52,290 nucleotides of DNA from CAVWDU01 sp963840725 (GTDB lineage Bacteria > Pseudomonadota > Gammaproteobacteria > Pseudomonadales > Halieaceae): positions 1 to 52,290 of the forward strand of contig CAWIZY010000006.1 of the NCBI GenBank assembly GCA_963840725.1. Direction: 5' to 3'. The position numbers and the translations under genes are program-made. Below are positions 25,451 through 35,885 of this stretch, in pieces. Below the pieces are notes generated by a model that had not been told where the DNA came from, searched no databases, and was given only the letters and a program-made list of their open reading frames with translations. The first letter of the stretch is position 1, and each line of letters begins with the position of its first letter.

Positions 25451-25876
25451 GTGCTCTATGTCTGGATAATGAATGCCATCGTCATCGCACTGACTGTGAT
25501 GATTCACTATGAGTTTCTCTACAACTTTACCCTGCTGATGCCGAAACTGAGAATCCGCCACCGATTCCGGATCGTGCTGGGCGTATTTGGCGCGCTGACC
25601 GTGCATGCGGCGGAGGTGTGGATATTCGGTTTGGCTTTCTACTTCATGCACCATGCAGCGGGCTGGGGGCACCTGGAGGGCATGTTCGAAGGCACTCTGT
25701 ATGATTGTGTGTATTTTTCCTTCACCACCTATACCACGTTGGGGTTTGGCGACATCCAACCCATCGGCGCCTTGCGCTATCTGACCGGACTTGAGTCGCT
25801 TACTGGCCTGTTACTGATCACCTGGACCGCATCCTTTCTCTACCTCGAGATGACCCGCTTCTGGGATCAGGAGTGA
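25451..25876 (+). CDS. Two-helix potassium-channel-like membrane protein
   Basis: A 141-residue protein with three or four hydrophobic segments. A pore helix and selectivity filter (FSFTTYTTLGFGD, filter Thr96-Leu-Gly-Phe-Gly100, Asp101) sit between the last two. TLGFGD is an accepted variant of the TVGYGD potassium filter. The N-terminal helices (MLYVWIMNAIVIALTVMIHY; VLGVFGALTVHAAEVWIFGL) and a final helix (GLESLTGLLLITWTASFLYL) give the Ion_trans_2 arrangement. It lacks a cytoplasmic RCK or cyclic-nucleotide domain, so gating is unknown. The start is GTG at 25451 with GAGGG upstream. Single gene, inner membrane. Confidence 0.85.
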   Translation: MLYVWIMNAIVIALTVMIHYEFLYNFTLLMPKLRIRHRFRIVLGVFGALTVHAAEVWIFGLAFYFMHHAAGWGHLEGMFEGTLYDCVYFSFTTYTTLGFGDIQPIGALRYLTGLESLTGLLLITWTASFLYLEMTRFWDQE

Positions 25877-26311
25877 TCACGCTGCAGAGCAATAGCGGCT
25901 GAACATTTTCAAGTGTATCGGGTCGCAGTAAAAACCAATCATCTTTGACCCGCAGTCCGAGTTCGGCGAATCGCCGCACCACCATTTAGGTCAATACTTG
26001 CTCGATCGCCTGCGGAAGAGCATCTTGGACAGACTGCGCTGATATGCTTGAGCGAGCGTGCCCAGCATGTCACCCAGCGCGGTAATTATCGCTCGGTCTG
26101 CTCTGTCGAGGTTCGCGATATGGCTGTGAGCGCCCATTTCCTCTTCGAAGCTGCTTTGAACCACGGCCTTGCAATTCACGGGTGGGTGCTTGTGTACAGG
26201 TGATGAACACTTCGCGTCCGTGCTGCGGTGGGACGGCCGCCCTTTAGAACACAAATTTCTGGATTTTTTTTTGCGGCGACAAGCTGTCTGCTCATTGCAG
26301 TTTTTGCGTGA
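25877..26311. other. Gene-poor stretch with repeat copy B
   Basis: No supported gene. A minus-strand frame at 25991-26254 ends LGDMLGTLAQAYQRSLSKML and overlaps repeat copy B. I do not recognise it and consider it decayed or non-coding. Confidence 0.4.
25917..26091. repeat. Diverged long repeat, copy B
   Basis: Second copy of the repeat described at 23788-23955, same orientation. In this copy the minus-strand reading is VQDALPQAIEQVLT, stop, MVVRRFAELGLRVKDDWFLL, which looks like the former end of a protein. The two copies flank the hypothetical gene and the channel gene, so 24-26 kb may have been bounded by one element family. Confidence 0.5.
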
Positions 26312-28543
26312 TCAGATGCTATCGCGACGAGTGGACATCCGTATGGTTTCGATGTCGCCGTTTCTAAGCGCGGCCTGTACACGCCGCCACATCGCGTCGA
26401 CCGCGGCCTGGATATCGGCCTGGATGCTCCGAAACTTGTCGGTCTCGCGGATGGATTCCAGATAAGGGTCCTCATCCAGAGACCAGTTGTTGTTGCGCCT
26501 GGGACCACGAAATCCCTCTTCGAATGCTTGTCGCAGCCGGGCGAGGGCGTCTTCCGTCTTGCCCTGCAATGCCAGAACCTGAACATCGCGGCTGCCATGA
26601 CCAGCCGCACCGAGACGGGGAGTAGTTTCGACAACGCTCAAGATTTCATCCAGCAGCATTGCCGCACGTTCACTGTCTGGGTTCTTTTTTAGCAACAGGT
26701 AGGCGTACTGGAGGGCGTTTTGGGCATTTGTTGCGGTGACTTTGAAATCCGGGTCGGGCAAGTCTGGGTCAAGGCGCAAAGCGTAGTCCAGCGATTTCGC
26801 ATAGTCACCGATCAACAACGCCGCGTCGGACAGGGGTTTGAGTAAAAAATCTCTCGAGCCCTTGAGGCCTGCTTCGGTCAGCTTTTCCCACGAGACTATT
26901 GCTGCCCGATAGTCGCCTGTAAACATCTTCTTGAATCCGTCAATGATGGGAAACAACACATGATCTTCGGGCACGGCATCAAGGAGGGCGATCGCCTTCT
27001 CCGTTTCACCAAACTGCTGCAAGACACCGATCAGGCTCTGAGCGGCCAGTGGGTCGGTCGTTAACTCGGTTGACTTAATGGACCAGGCATAGGCTTCATC
27101 CAGTCTCCCCAGCCCAGCCAGGTGACCGGCCAGATTGTCATAGGCGGCGGGCCAATTGGGATCAACGCGTGCGCTCTCCAGCCATTGTGACAGCGCCTCG
27201 TCGTTGCGGCCCATTTTTGCATACAGCAGGGCCAGGTTGGAGCGTGGAATTCGCGCCAGCGGATCAAATTCCAGCGATTTTCTTAAGAGTTCCGCCGCGC
27301 CACGCAGGTCTCCCTGCGCAGTTTTCAGTGAGGCAAACCAGGAATAGGCCTGGGCATGATTTGGGCTCAGCGCAATGGCAGTGCGGAACGCTGCCTCGGC
27401 CTCCGCGATGTCCCGGTCGCTTAGTTCAAGATGACCCTTTTGTATTTTTAGCAGGCCCAATGAAGCGTAGGCGTCGGCATTTTTGCTGTCTAGCGCCAGT
27501 GCCCTGTCCAACGCTTTTTGCGCCAGTTCGAGTGCTTCGGGTTCCGGGATGGCCATGTGATTAATCATCAGCAACAAAATGCTTTCGGCGAGCCCTGAGT
27601 AAGCAAATGAGTAGTCTGGATCCAGGTCGATCGCCGCCTGGTACTGCTGCCTCGCCGTCTGCAATGTCTCGAGCCGCCGTTGATAGACGTTATCGCGACC
27701 AGCCACCCATAGGCTGTAGGCCTCGAGGTTATCCGTGGGTATCTTCGACATGCGGCTTTGCTCTTCCGGCGTCAGTTGCGCTCTCAGCGCATTAGTAATC
27801 TCCGCCGAAATTTCACTCTGGATCTTAAAAATGTTCTTCGCCGTTAACTCTCTGTCATAGATTTTGGCCCAGATGTGTTCGTCGGTTTGCGCATCGATTA
27901 ACTGCACATTGACACGCACGTTGCCACCAGACCTTTGCACGGAGCCCTCAAGGACCGTGTCCACACCGAGTTCGCTGGCGATCTCAGGCAGGTTGCGCGT
28001 TGAGTTCCGGTATCTGAGCACCGAGGTACGTGAAATAACTTTCAGCGCCCGGATATTGGCAAGACCAGTCAGGAGATCATCGTGGACTCCGTCAGCGAAC
28101 AATGAGTGCTCAGGATTGATGCTGCGATTCTCAAACGGCAGCACAGCAATCGACGCAGTGCGCTCGGGAATGTCTGCAGCCGGGTTGGCCTCGCGCAAAC
28201 CGGTCACATTCAGTATTACAGAAACAGTCAGTGCGACCACGAGCAGGCCGATGATAGCGTAATTCAGTTTACGGGTGAGTTCAGGCGTGACTACTTCAGA
28301 GTGATCGGTGTCTGCTTCTAGCTTGATGCCCTGCGGCGTCCACTGAAAAATCCAGGACAGCACCAGCGTCAGCAAAAAACCGGCGATGACGACCAGGACG
28401 TAGGCTTTGAAAAACCATTCCGGGGCACCGAAAGTGGGCAGCAGCACTGAACCGGCCTCGATCAGAATCCAGCTCGCCACGGAGTAGGCGGCGCCAACTC
28501 GCAGGACGCCTCGACGTTTCAGTTCAGCTATAAATGGAGTCAT
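26312..28543 (-). CDS. Membrane protein with FlgO/TolB-like domain and TPR repeats
   Basis: The 743-residue protein has three N-terminal membrane helices (AAYSVASWILIEAGSVLL; YVLVVIAGFLLTLVLSWIF; YAIIGLLVVALTVSVILNV). Next comes a FlgO/TolB-N-like alpha/beta domain of about 150 residues (SIAVLPFENRSINPEHSLFA, LANIRALKVISRTSVLRYR, DTVLEGSVQRSGGNVRVNVQ) and then about ten TPR-type helix pairs to residue 600. This layout is common in proteins related to adenylate-cyclase or CadC-type regulators, but no cyclase domain or winged helix is present. It may assemble or sense envelope complexes. It stands alone. Start at 28543 without a strong ribosome site. Confidence 0.82.
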   Translation of the reverse strand: MTPFIAELKRRGVLRVGAAYSVASWILIEAGSVLLPTFGAPEWFFKAYVLVVIAGFLLTLVLSWIFQWTPQGIKLEADTDHSEVVTPELTRKLNYAIIGLLVVALTVSVILNVTGLREANPAADIPERTASIAVLPFENRSINPEHSLFADGVHDDLLTGLANIRALKVISRTSVLRYRNSTRNLPEIASELGVDTVLEGSVQRSGGNVRVNVQLIDAQTDEHIWAKIYDRELTAKNIFKIQSEISAEITNALRAQLTPEEQSRMSKIPTDNLEAYSLWVAGRDNVYQRRLETLQTARQQYQAAIDLDPDYSFAYSGLAESILLLMINHMAIPEPEALELAQKALDRALALDSKNADAYASLGLLKIQKGHLELSDRDIAEAEAAFRTAIALSPNHAQAYSWFASLKTAQGDLRGAAELLRKSLEFDPLARIPRSNLALLYAKMGRNDEALSQWLESARVDPNWPAAYDNLAGHLAGLGRLDEAYAWSIKSTELTTDPLAAQSLIGVLQQFGETEKAIALLDAVPEDHVLFPIIDGFKKMFTGDYRAAIVSWEKLTEAGLKGSRDFLLKPLSDAALLIGDYAKSLDYALRLDPDLPDPDFKVTATNAQNALQYAYLLLKKNPDSERAAMLLDEILSVVETTPRLGAAGHGSRDVQVLALQGKTEDALARLRQAFEEGFRGPRRNNNWSLDEDPYLESIRETDKFRSIQADIQAAVDAMWRRVQAALRNGDIETIRMSTRRDSI

Positions 28544-28700
28544 AGACGGGATTATGACCGATCAGTGGCGACAAATTAACTTTTTCCGACCGATTCCCGC
28601 CGCACTGGCTTGGCCGCCCCCGACAAAGCTTGATCATAAGTCTCAGCTGGCGCCCACCTGTCTGTGGCAAATTCCCCTTCATGCGGTCTCCGGTGGCTGA

Positions 28701-29990
28701 AATAGGCCGCGACAATGCCTTGAGCGCCTGCAGCTGAAAGAACAGGCGAACCATTACGCTGAGCAGGGTCTGCGGGTGCTGGCGCTGGCTTATCGGGTGG
28801 TTGACTCGGTAGATATGGAAGAGCAGGAGCTGGTTTTTGTCGGTCTGGTGGCGATGGTTGACCCGCCGCGGTTGGAGGTGCCTGCGGCGGTGGCCGCCTG
28901 TCGCACTGCCGGTATTCGAATCGTGGTGATGAGTGGCGACAAGGCCGAGACGGTGAGCTATATTGCGCGCAAGCTGGGCATTGTGCAGAACCCGACGGTG
29001 GTCGAGGGCAAGCAGCTGGCGTCCATGAGTCCAGCTGACTTACGGGAGGCGCTGCGGGATGACCAGGTGTTGTTTGCCCGCATAGCGCCGGAGCAGAAGC
29101 TTACGATTGTCGAAGCATTCAAGGAGATGCAGGAGGTGGTTGCGGTTACCGGTGATGGCGTAAACGACGCACCGGCACTGAAGCGGGCCGATATCGGTAT
29201 AGCAATGGGCCAGCGCGGCACGGATGTGGCCAAGGAAGCCTCGGATATTATCCTGCTGGACGATAACTTTGCGACTATCGTAGCGGCCGTTGAGGAGGGG
29301 CGTGCGGTCTATGACAATATCAAAAAGTTTATCACCTATATTCTCACCAGCAATATTCCGGAAATTGTACCGTTTATCGCCTATGTCTTATTGCCGATAC
29401 CGCTGCCGATTACCGTCGTTCAGATTCTCGCAATAGATCTTGTAACCGACATTTTACCGGCGATTGGTCTGGGTAATGAGCCGCCAGAATCGGATGTTAT
29501 GTCGCGACCGCCACGTCGTTGCGACGAGCGACTGGTGAGTTTTCGGACCTTTATCCGCAGCTACGGCATAATTGGCCCGGCCGAGGCTGCGCTATCTTTC
29601 CTGGTGTTTTTCCTGGTACTGGACGCAGGCGGTTGGCAGTGGGCCCAGCCTCTTGCCAGTGACACCCTGTTGTATGGCCAGGCAACGAGCGCCTTTCTGG
29701 CCACGATTATATTCTGCCAGATCGGCAATGTGCTGGCTTGTCGCAGCAACCGCCAGAGCGCTATCCCCTATTTGTTGCGCTTCAACCCGTGGATAGCGGC
29801 GGGATTGTTGGTGGAAATCCTGTTTATAGCTGCAATCGTTTATATTCCGGTATTTCACGGTTTTTTCTCCACCGCCCCACTGCCACTGTGGGTGTGGGGG
29901 GGCATACTGCTGGCACCCTGGGTGATCTTCTCGATCGAAGAACTGCGAAAATGGCTGGTACGCCGGGGAGTGCAATGGCTGGGTGTGTAG
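28701..29990 (+). pseudogene. P-type cation ATPase, C-terminal half only
   Basis: The frame opens at 28701; ATPase-like sequence begins near LQLKEQANHYAEQGLRVLAL and runs to a normal end. It holds the phosphatase-side motifs (MSGDKAETVSYIA; TGDGVNDAPALKRADIGIAM) and the last membrane helices with the TM6 signature LAIDLVTDILPAIGLG. The N-terminal half is missing: the actuator TGES loop, the DKTGT phosphorylation site and most of the nucleotide domain. A GTG at 28776 could start a 404-residue product, but it could not pump. It lies 19 bases before a full paralogue on the same strand, so it may be what is left of a tandem pair. Confidence 0.85.
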
Positions 29991-30009
29991 CGCCAAGTAT
30001 GAATCCACT

Positions 30010-32599
30010 ATGAGCGACAGTGCCTGGCATACGCTGAGTGTCGAAAGTCTTGGTCAAACACTGCAGTGCGAATTTGATCAGGGTTTGGACAACGCTGAAG
30101 CTGGACGTCGCCTGCAGCAGCATGGTCCAAACCAGCTTCAGGACACTGGGCACCGACCGCTCTGGCATTTGATACTGAAACAATTCAGCGATTTCATGAT
30201 TTTGGTTTTGCTCGCTGCAGCCCTGGTCTCCGGATTCATTGGTGACCTGATAGATGCTATTGCTATCCTTGTCATTATTGCGCTGAACGCCGTGATTGGC
30301 GTAGTGCAGGAGTTTCGCGCCGAGCGAGCAATCGCGGCGCTCAAGGCAATGGCTGCTCCAACTGCGCGTGTGCGACGCCGGGGTCGGGTACAGGAATTGC
30401 CCGCCGCTGAACTGGTGCCTGGTGATTTGGTCTTATTGGAGGCGGGCGATGTGATACCCGCAGACCTGCGCCTGTTGGAAGGTGCCGAGCTTGAGCTGAA
30501 CGAGTCGATGCTCACTGGAGAGTCCGGCGGTATCGTAAAGCAGTTTGAGTCTCTTACAAGTGCGGATCTGCCAGTGGGCGAGCGCAGTAATATGGCCTTC
30601 AAGGGGGCCCGCGTAAACCGCGGTCGAGGCGCAGGGGTTGTCGTCGCGACGGGCATGTCTACCGAGCTGGGGCGAATTGCACAACTGCTTCACACCGTCC
30701 CCCAGCTGGATACCCCCCTGCAACAGCGCCTGGCTATCTTTGGTAGAAAGCTGGGCCTGGTTGTGCTTGCGATCTGTGCAGTGATTTTCCTTATGGGTTG
30801 GTTGCGTGGCGAGCCCGTGCTGATCATGTTTCTGACGTCCGTCAGTCTGGCAGTCGCTGCGATTCCCGAGGCGTTGCCCGCTGTTATCAGCATTGCGCTG
30901 GCACTGGGTGCGCGTCGCATGAGTCAGCAGAGGGCGCTGGTGCGCAACCTTCCCGCGGTGGAAACGCTTGGTTCGGTGACCTATATATGCGCCGATAAAA
31001 CCGGCACCTTGACCGAAAACCGCATGCACGCTCAGCAGTTTTACCTGGCTGGAAAAGTGCTCGATACGATTCCGGAGACTGCCGTACAGTTCGGGCAGGC
31101 ACTTGCGTTGAGTAACGATATTGAAGTGTGCAGCGATGAAGCCCAGGGCGAGCCGACGGAACTTGCGCTGTACAACGCAGCGAAAGAGCGAGGCTATGAC
31201 AAACTGGCGTTGTTACTACAGTTTCCGCGAGTGGCAGAGCTGCCCTTTGATCCAGAACGTAAGCGCATGTCCACCCTGCATAGCGATGGCGATGGCATAC
31301 GCCTGTACTGTAAAGGAGCCCCCGAGAGAGTTCTGCCCCTTTGTAGTGACATCGATCACGTACTGGTTTCCGGCGAGGCGGAAAAACTGGCACTACAGGG
31401 CTACCGGGTACTTGCCCTGGCCATGCGCACTTTCGCAGAAAAGCCGCAACAGTCGTCACTGGTAGAGGCAGAGGCCGACTTGTCATTTCTGGGCCTGGTT
31501 GCCCTGATTGACCCACCCAGGGAAGAGGTTCCACAGGCGGTCCGGGATTGTATTGACGCAGGTATCACCCCCGTCATGATTACCGGCGATCATCCGGCTA
31601 CGGCCCAGGCCATAGCTGAGCGTCTGGGAATTGCATCATCCAAAGAGCAACTGATAGCAGGGGCCGAGCTCGACGAAATGCCGTCGCAGGAACTGGAGCA
31701 GCGGGTTCGGCAGCTGCGCGTTTATGCCCGGGTAACGCCCCAACAAAAAATTCGTATTGTCGAGGCTTTGCAGGCAAACGGAGAGTTTTGTGCCATGACC
31801 GGAGATGGTGTAAATGACGCCCCGGCATTGAGGCAGGCAGATATTGGCATTGCCATGGGCAAAGGAGGAACCGATGTGGCCCGCGAAGCAGCCGACATGG
31901 TACTGCTGGATGATAATTTTGCGACCATCGTCGCGGCGACGCGCGAAGGCAGACATATATTCGATAATATTCGCAAGTTTATCAAATATACCATGACCAG
32001 CAATTCGGGTGAGATCTGGGTGTTGTTCCTGGCGCCATTTTTTGGCTTGCCTTTACCGCTGCTGCCCATCCACATTCTCTGGATAAATCTGGTTACAGAC
32101 GGTCTACCGGGGCTGGCATTGACGGCGGAGCCGGCGGAGCGCGGTATCATGCAAAAGCCACCAAGACCTACAAATGAGAGTATTTTCGCCGGGGGTATGT
32201 GGCAGCACATGCTCTGGGTGGGCTTGTTGATCGGCCTGGTATCACTGGCGGCACAGGCCTGGTCCTATGGCAATGGATCCACCCACTGGCAGACAATGGT
32301 ATTTCACAGTGCTTACTTTTTCCCAGCTGGCTCACGTACTGGCCATTCGCTCCGAAAGTGAATCCTTGTTGCGCCAGAGTATGTTCAGTAACGTGCCCCT
32401 TATGGGGTCAGTGCTGTTGACCGTAATGTTGCAGTTGCTGGTGATATATCTGCCGATACTGAATACGATTTTCAATACCCAGCCCCTGTCGCTGCATGAA
32501 TTGCTGATCTGTATCCTGCTGTCATCGATTGTACTGTTCGCGGTGGAAGCGGAGAAATGGTTGCGAAGGCGTGATCAGCAAGTAGCCAAAATCTTATAA
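30010..32599 (+). pseudogene. Type II calcium-transporting P-type ATPase with C-terminal frameshift
   Basis: The ATG at 30010 gives the family's N terminus (SDSAWHTLSVESLGQTLQC). All parts of a SERCA/PMR1-like pump follow: ESMLTGESGG actuator loop, AAIPEALPAV in TM4, CADKTGTLTEN with the phosphorylated Asp329, KGAPERVLPL nucleotide domain, TGDGVNDAPAL hinge and ILWINLVTDGLPGLAL in TM6. The TM4 Glu and TM6 Asn/Asp are calcium ligands in known pumps. At about 32305 the frame breaks: TMVF is followed by unrelated residues and a stop at 32361, while the next frame continues TVLTFSQLAHVLAIRSESES to 32599. One extra base explains it. It is either a recent mutation losing about 95 residues or an assembly error. 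Its stop overlaps the convergent PRPP synthetase stop by six bases. Confidence 0.85.
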
Positions 32600-33489
32600 G
32601 TCAAGCAGAGCTGCTGCAATGGACTTGGCCAACCCAATCCGGTTGGTCGAATGCACTACGCTGTCACAACTCCAGATTTCGTCAGCACCAGCGCTCCTTA
32701 TTCGCTGCTGTGCATCGCCGACAAAAAGAGCATGCGTCACCATGACGGTAATACTCGCAGGCTGGTGAGATACAAGCTGTCTGCTTGCGGCCTCCAGCGT
32801 GCGGCCCGTGCTCACAATGTCATCTACCAGCACGACGTTCCGTCCCTGGAAGTCTGCCGCTGGTAAAGTGACATTGACGTCTCTGTCTCCCAGCCGCTGC
32901 TTCCGGGCCACATGGAATTCAAGGCCATTGCGTTGTGCTATAGCGGCAACCCATTGCCCTGATTCTTCGTCTGGTCCCACCAGTATGGGATTGGTTAGTC
33001 TGCCTTGCAGATAGTCAGACATGGCGTCGGTGGCTCGAAGTGCGATTGCTTTGCTGACCGGTACAGCAGCCTCCAGCCGCTGTACACGATGCAAATGCGG
33101 GTCCACGGTGACCAGCTCATCGAATAAGCTTGCCAGCAGGTTTCCCACTATCTGTTGACTGATGGCTTCACCGGCGTGAAAAGCCTTGTCCTGGCGCATG
33201 TAACAAAGGTATGGCGCCACCAGGCCGACTTTCCCGCTCCAAGCGCCCTTGCCGTGGAAGCGGCCAAAGCGAGTTCTACCAGTTTCTGGTTAGGCTGGTT
33301 CAGGCTCCGACAAATAAATACATGTTCCGGAAGATGTTCCGGAAGACGGATACGGCTCTCGCCGTCGGGAAAAAAGTGTACATCGATCTCTGCAAAATCC
33401 AGGCTCGCAGCTTTCGCAAGGTTGCGGGCTGGATCCCTGTACTCTGGAAAGCCCAGTAGTATTCCTGCTCTTTTGGTCGATCCCATCAA
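32594..33489 (-). pseudogene. Ribose-phosphate pyrophosphokinase, single frameshift
   Basis: Two frames together make a full PRPP synthetase-like protein of about 298 residues. The first (33489 to about 33217) has GILLGFPEYRDPARNLAKA, FFPDGESRIRLPE and ALGAGK; the second (from about 33217) has LVAPYLCYMRQDKAFHAGEA, ILVGPDEESGQW and the PRPP loop VVLVDDIVSTGRTLEAA. The break falls in an A-run (GGAAAGT; one more A restores the frame). A 12-base tandem duplication (ATGTTCCGGAAG twice) near 33320 encodes LPEHLPEH. The enzyme makes PRPP from ribose 5-phosphate and ATP. It follows the phosphorylase gene by 42 bases on the same strand, a sensible pair in nucleoside/ribose phosphate metabolism. Confidence 0.82.
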
Positions 33490-33531
33490 GCTGGCTCTCG
33501 ACAGGGTACGGATTGCTGTAGAAGAGACACC

Positions 33532-35054
33532 TCAGAGCCGTTCGTCGACATAGCTATCACCGATAAGAAATCCTGAGTCCTGTGCAGACGACTCGCGGGA
33601 GAACTCGAAATCAGCTGGAAATTCCGCGTAGATGGAGTAAACAGATTCACCGGCTTTGACGCTATCGCCAAGTTTTTTGTGCAGATCGACTCCAGCGCCC
33701 TGGTCCATAGGAGCTCCCGCCATGCGTGCGATATGGGCCAGCTGCAAGTTGTTGATGGCGGTAATAAACCCAGCATGACTGGCAAGCACATCGTGGCGCA
33801 AACGGCCGATTCCGGGAGGATGTGGATTTTCCCCCTGTGCGTGAATTATGGCCTGCATTTTCGCCAGTGCCCTGCCGGAATCGAGAATATCCCTGGCAAT
33901 CTCATAACCGTGTCCGCCACGGACGTCAGGATCAAACTCGAGGATTCTGCCCGCCAGTTGCAGGCCCTTTTCTCTCAGATCAACAGGCGCGCCGGGATCG
34001 TTTGTAAGCACCTGCATGACATCTCGTGCCTCCAGTACCGGGCCTATGCCTCGTCCCACCGGCTGTCTGCCATCCGTTAGCACCACTTCAAGGTTCAGTC
34101 CAAGGCGGTCACCGACGTACTCGAACAGCTTGCGCAGGACCAGTGCATTTGGCGACTGCGTACCTTGGCCGTTGCCCCGATGGGAATATCAATGATGAGA
34201 TGGGTAGCTCCGGCAGCAAGTTTTTTGGACAGAATGGAGGCCACCAGTTGGCCGGGAGAATCCATCAATAACGGACGCTCTACAGAGATGAGGATATCAT
34301 CCGCCGGCGCCAGCTCGGCGGTACCACCCCAGGCCAGGCACGCTCGTTGACTTCGTACGATCTTGTGGAGTTCGTCCGGGGACAGCTCCACTCGCGCCAG
34401 TACCTCCATGGTATCGGCTGTGCCGGCTGGTGAGGTGATGGCACGACTGGAGGTCTTGGGAATAAGCATGCCGTGTGCAGCCACAATTGGCACCACAAGC
34501 ATGGAGGTGCGATTCCCCGGAACTCCGCCAATGCAGTGCTTGTCCACCACCAGGGGTTCGCCCCAATCAAGACGCTTTCCAGTCTCGATCATGGCCTTGG
34601 TCAAGTACAATATTTCATCGCGCTCGAGACCAATTTCAGAACATGCGACAAGAAAGGCCGCTATCTCTATCTTCGAGTAGCGATTGCGCGCTATATCCCG
34701 GGCAATACCCTGATAATCTTCAAGACCCAGGCTGTACCCGGCGATTTTTCGGTGCACGGCTTTGAGTGAATCAGGTACCTTGGCGTGCGCAATGCCTACT
34801 GCTATGCCTTCTCTCCCGCCCAGTTGACTGAATGCCTGTTCACATAATCCCAATTCCTTGGGTCCGGTTATGCAATCATCGTCGACGACATTGAGTACGG
34901 CGATGATCGACATTCCGCCAGCCTCCTTGTGAATTTCGATCTTGTTCAGCGCCTGAAAACCCTCGCTGCGATACAATTTGCAATCTCGATGCAGGTAGGC
35001 GACGTTTTCCTTATAGGTATCGATGGCGACGCGGCGTAGTGTCAGGGTGCTCAT
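33532..35054 (-). pseudogene. Thymidine/AMP phosphorylase family, single frameshift
   Basis: The start is placed at ATG 35054 (MSTLTLRRVAIDTYKENVAY). The first frame holds the pyrimidine-phosphorylase core: LVVDKHCIGGVPGNRTSMLV (phosphate and sugar site; most members have KHSIGG), TSSRAITSPAGTADTMEVL and KKLAAGATHLIIDIPIGATA. Near 34157 the frame breaks after AKVRS; the other frame continues PNALVLRKLFEYVGDRLGLN, then VLTDGRQPVGRGIGP and the barrel-sandwich end to 33532. One lost base accounts for it. About 507 residues if repaired, matching the archaeal-type AMP phosphorylase/thymidine phosphorylase-like family. It cleaves nucleoside or nucleotide bases with phosphate; the PRPP synthetase gene follows. 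Confidence 0.82.
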
Positions 35055-35237
35055 CGCGGTATTTGAGCACAGGTTATTGCAGGCAGTAAAGCGGGCTGAC
35101 CCCATTGTTTGTCTGTGTTGTCTCATGTCTATTGAATAAATTAGCGGGATTCCTATGACTGAATTGCAGAGCCGACCAGCAAGTAACCTTTAGGCGTCAG
35201 CTTAGTCGCTAGCATCATCGAATTAATGTCCAGGTGA
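35055..35237. other. Intergenic region
   Basis: Region upstream of the phosphorylase gene on the minus strand and downstream of the ferredoxin-type gene. No gene is visible; the promoter for the phosphorylase-PRPP synthetase pair is probably here. Confidence 0.3.
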
Positions 35238-35610
35238 TCACGCCAGGTTGCGCTCCCCTGGTGCGCTGGCGGTGAATTGGATGTTCTGGGCATCGAAGGG
35301 CGCCAGATATTCGGGAATGACCTCAATCGCCTGGGGTGGGCATATGCCCACGCAGACCATGCAGCCCTTGCAGTGGTCGTAATCTATGATAGGTGTCTTG
35401 TTCTTTACTTCTATCGCGCTATCCGGGCAGAAGGTGCTGCACACCCACCAGCACTTGTTGCAGTGCTCATAGACGATAATTGGCCGCATGGTACGCCACA
35501 GTCCATTGCGGACCTGTACGCTGTTGGCGGAGGCACGGATAGCCGGGGCCGAGATGCGCGCCTCATCAAAGGGCAGTTCGATCCAGGAAGGTGGTCTATC
35601 ACGCCTCGGC
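35238..35610 (-). pseudogene. 2-oxoacid:ferredoxin oxidoreductase delta subunit (ferredoxin), start lost
   Basis: About 120 codons encode the delta (ferredoxin) subunit of a pyruvate/2-oxoacid:ferredoxin oxidoreductase: PPSWIELPFDEARISAP, then two 4Fe-4S cluster motifs, CNKCWWVCSTFCPDSA and CKGCMVCVGICPPQA. The second has the classical spacing; in the first, three residues separate the second and third Cys. The C terminus is normal. No ATG or GTG starts it in frame; upstream codons run antisense through the gamma-subunit relic, so the original start is probably lost. The catalytic alpha and beta subunits are not in the window downstream, so no complete enzyme exists here. Confidence 0.7.
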
Positions 35611-35885
35611 TGAAATAGCCTTACCCTCGAGCACCACGCCGTAGTTTTCTGCCATGGCATCATAGGCGGCGAGGGCACTGTCGCAGTTTTTTGCCACGAT
35701 TTCTGGCTCGTGCCCAGCCAGTTCCTTCGCAATAGCATCAGCCAGCGCCTCGCGATCGATTAGGCCGAGCAGGCAGGCCGCGGCACCGGCACAGGTAGCG
35801 CCAATATGGAACAGCTCCGCACGGTCTTCCATGTCTTCCTGGGCCGGCAGTATCAGTACCTTTGCAGGGAGATAATGTACTGTTC
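35599..35885 (-). pseudogene. 2-oxoacid:ferredoxin oxidoreductase gamma subunit relic (C-terminal half)
   Basis: The frame from about 35885 reads LPAKVLILPAQEDMEDRAEL, FHIGATCAGAAACLLGLIDR, AIAKELAGHEPEIVAKNCDS and ends with AENYGVVLEGKAISAEA. This is the C-terminal half of the gamma subunit, whose N-terminal flavin/CoA-side region (GxGGQG) is missing. An ATG at 35832 is the first available start. The gene runs into a glutamate-dehydrogenase scrap at its upstream edge, which shows that the junction is a deletion. Confidence 0.6.
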
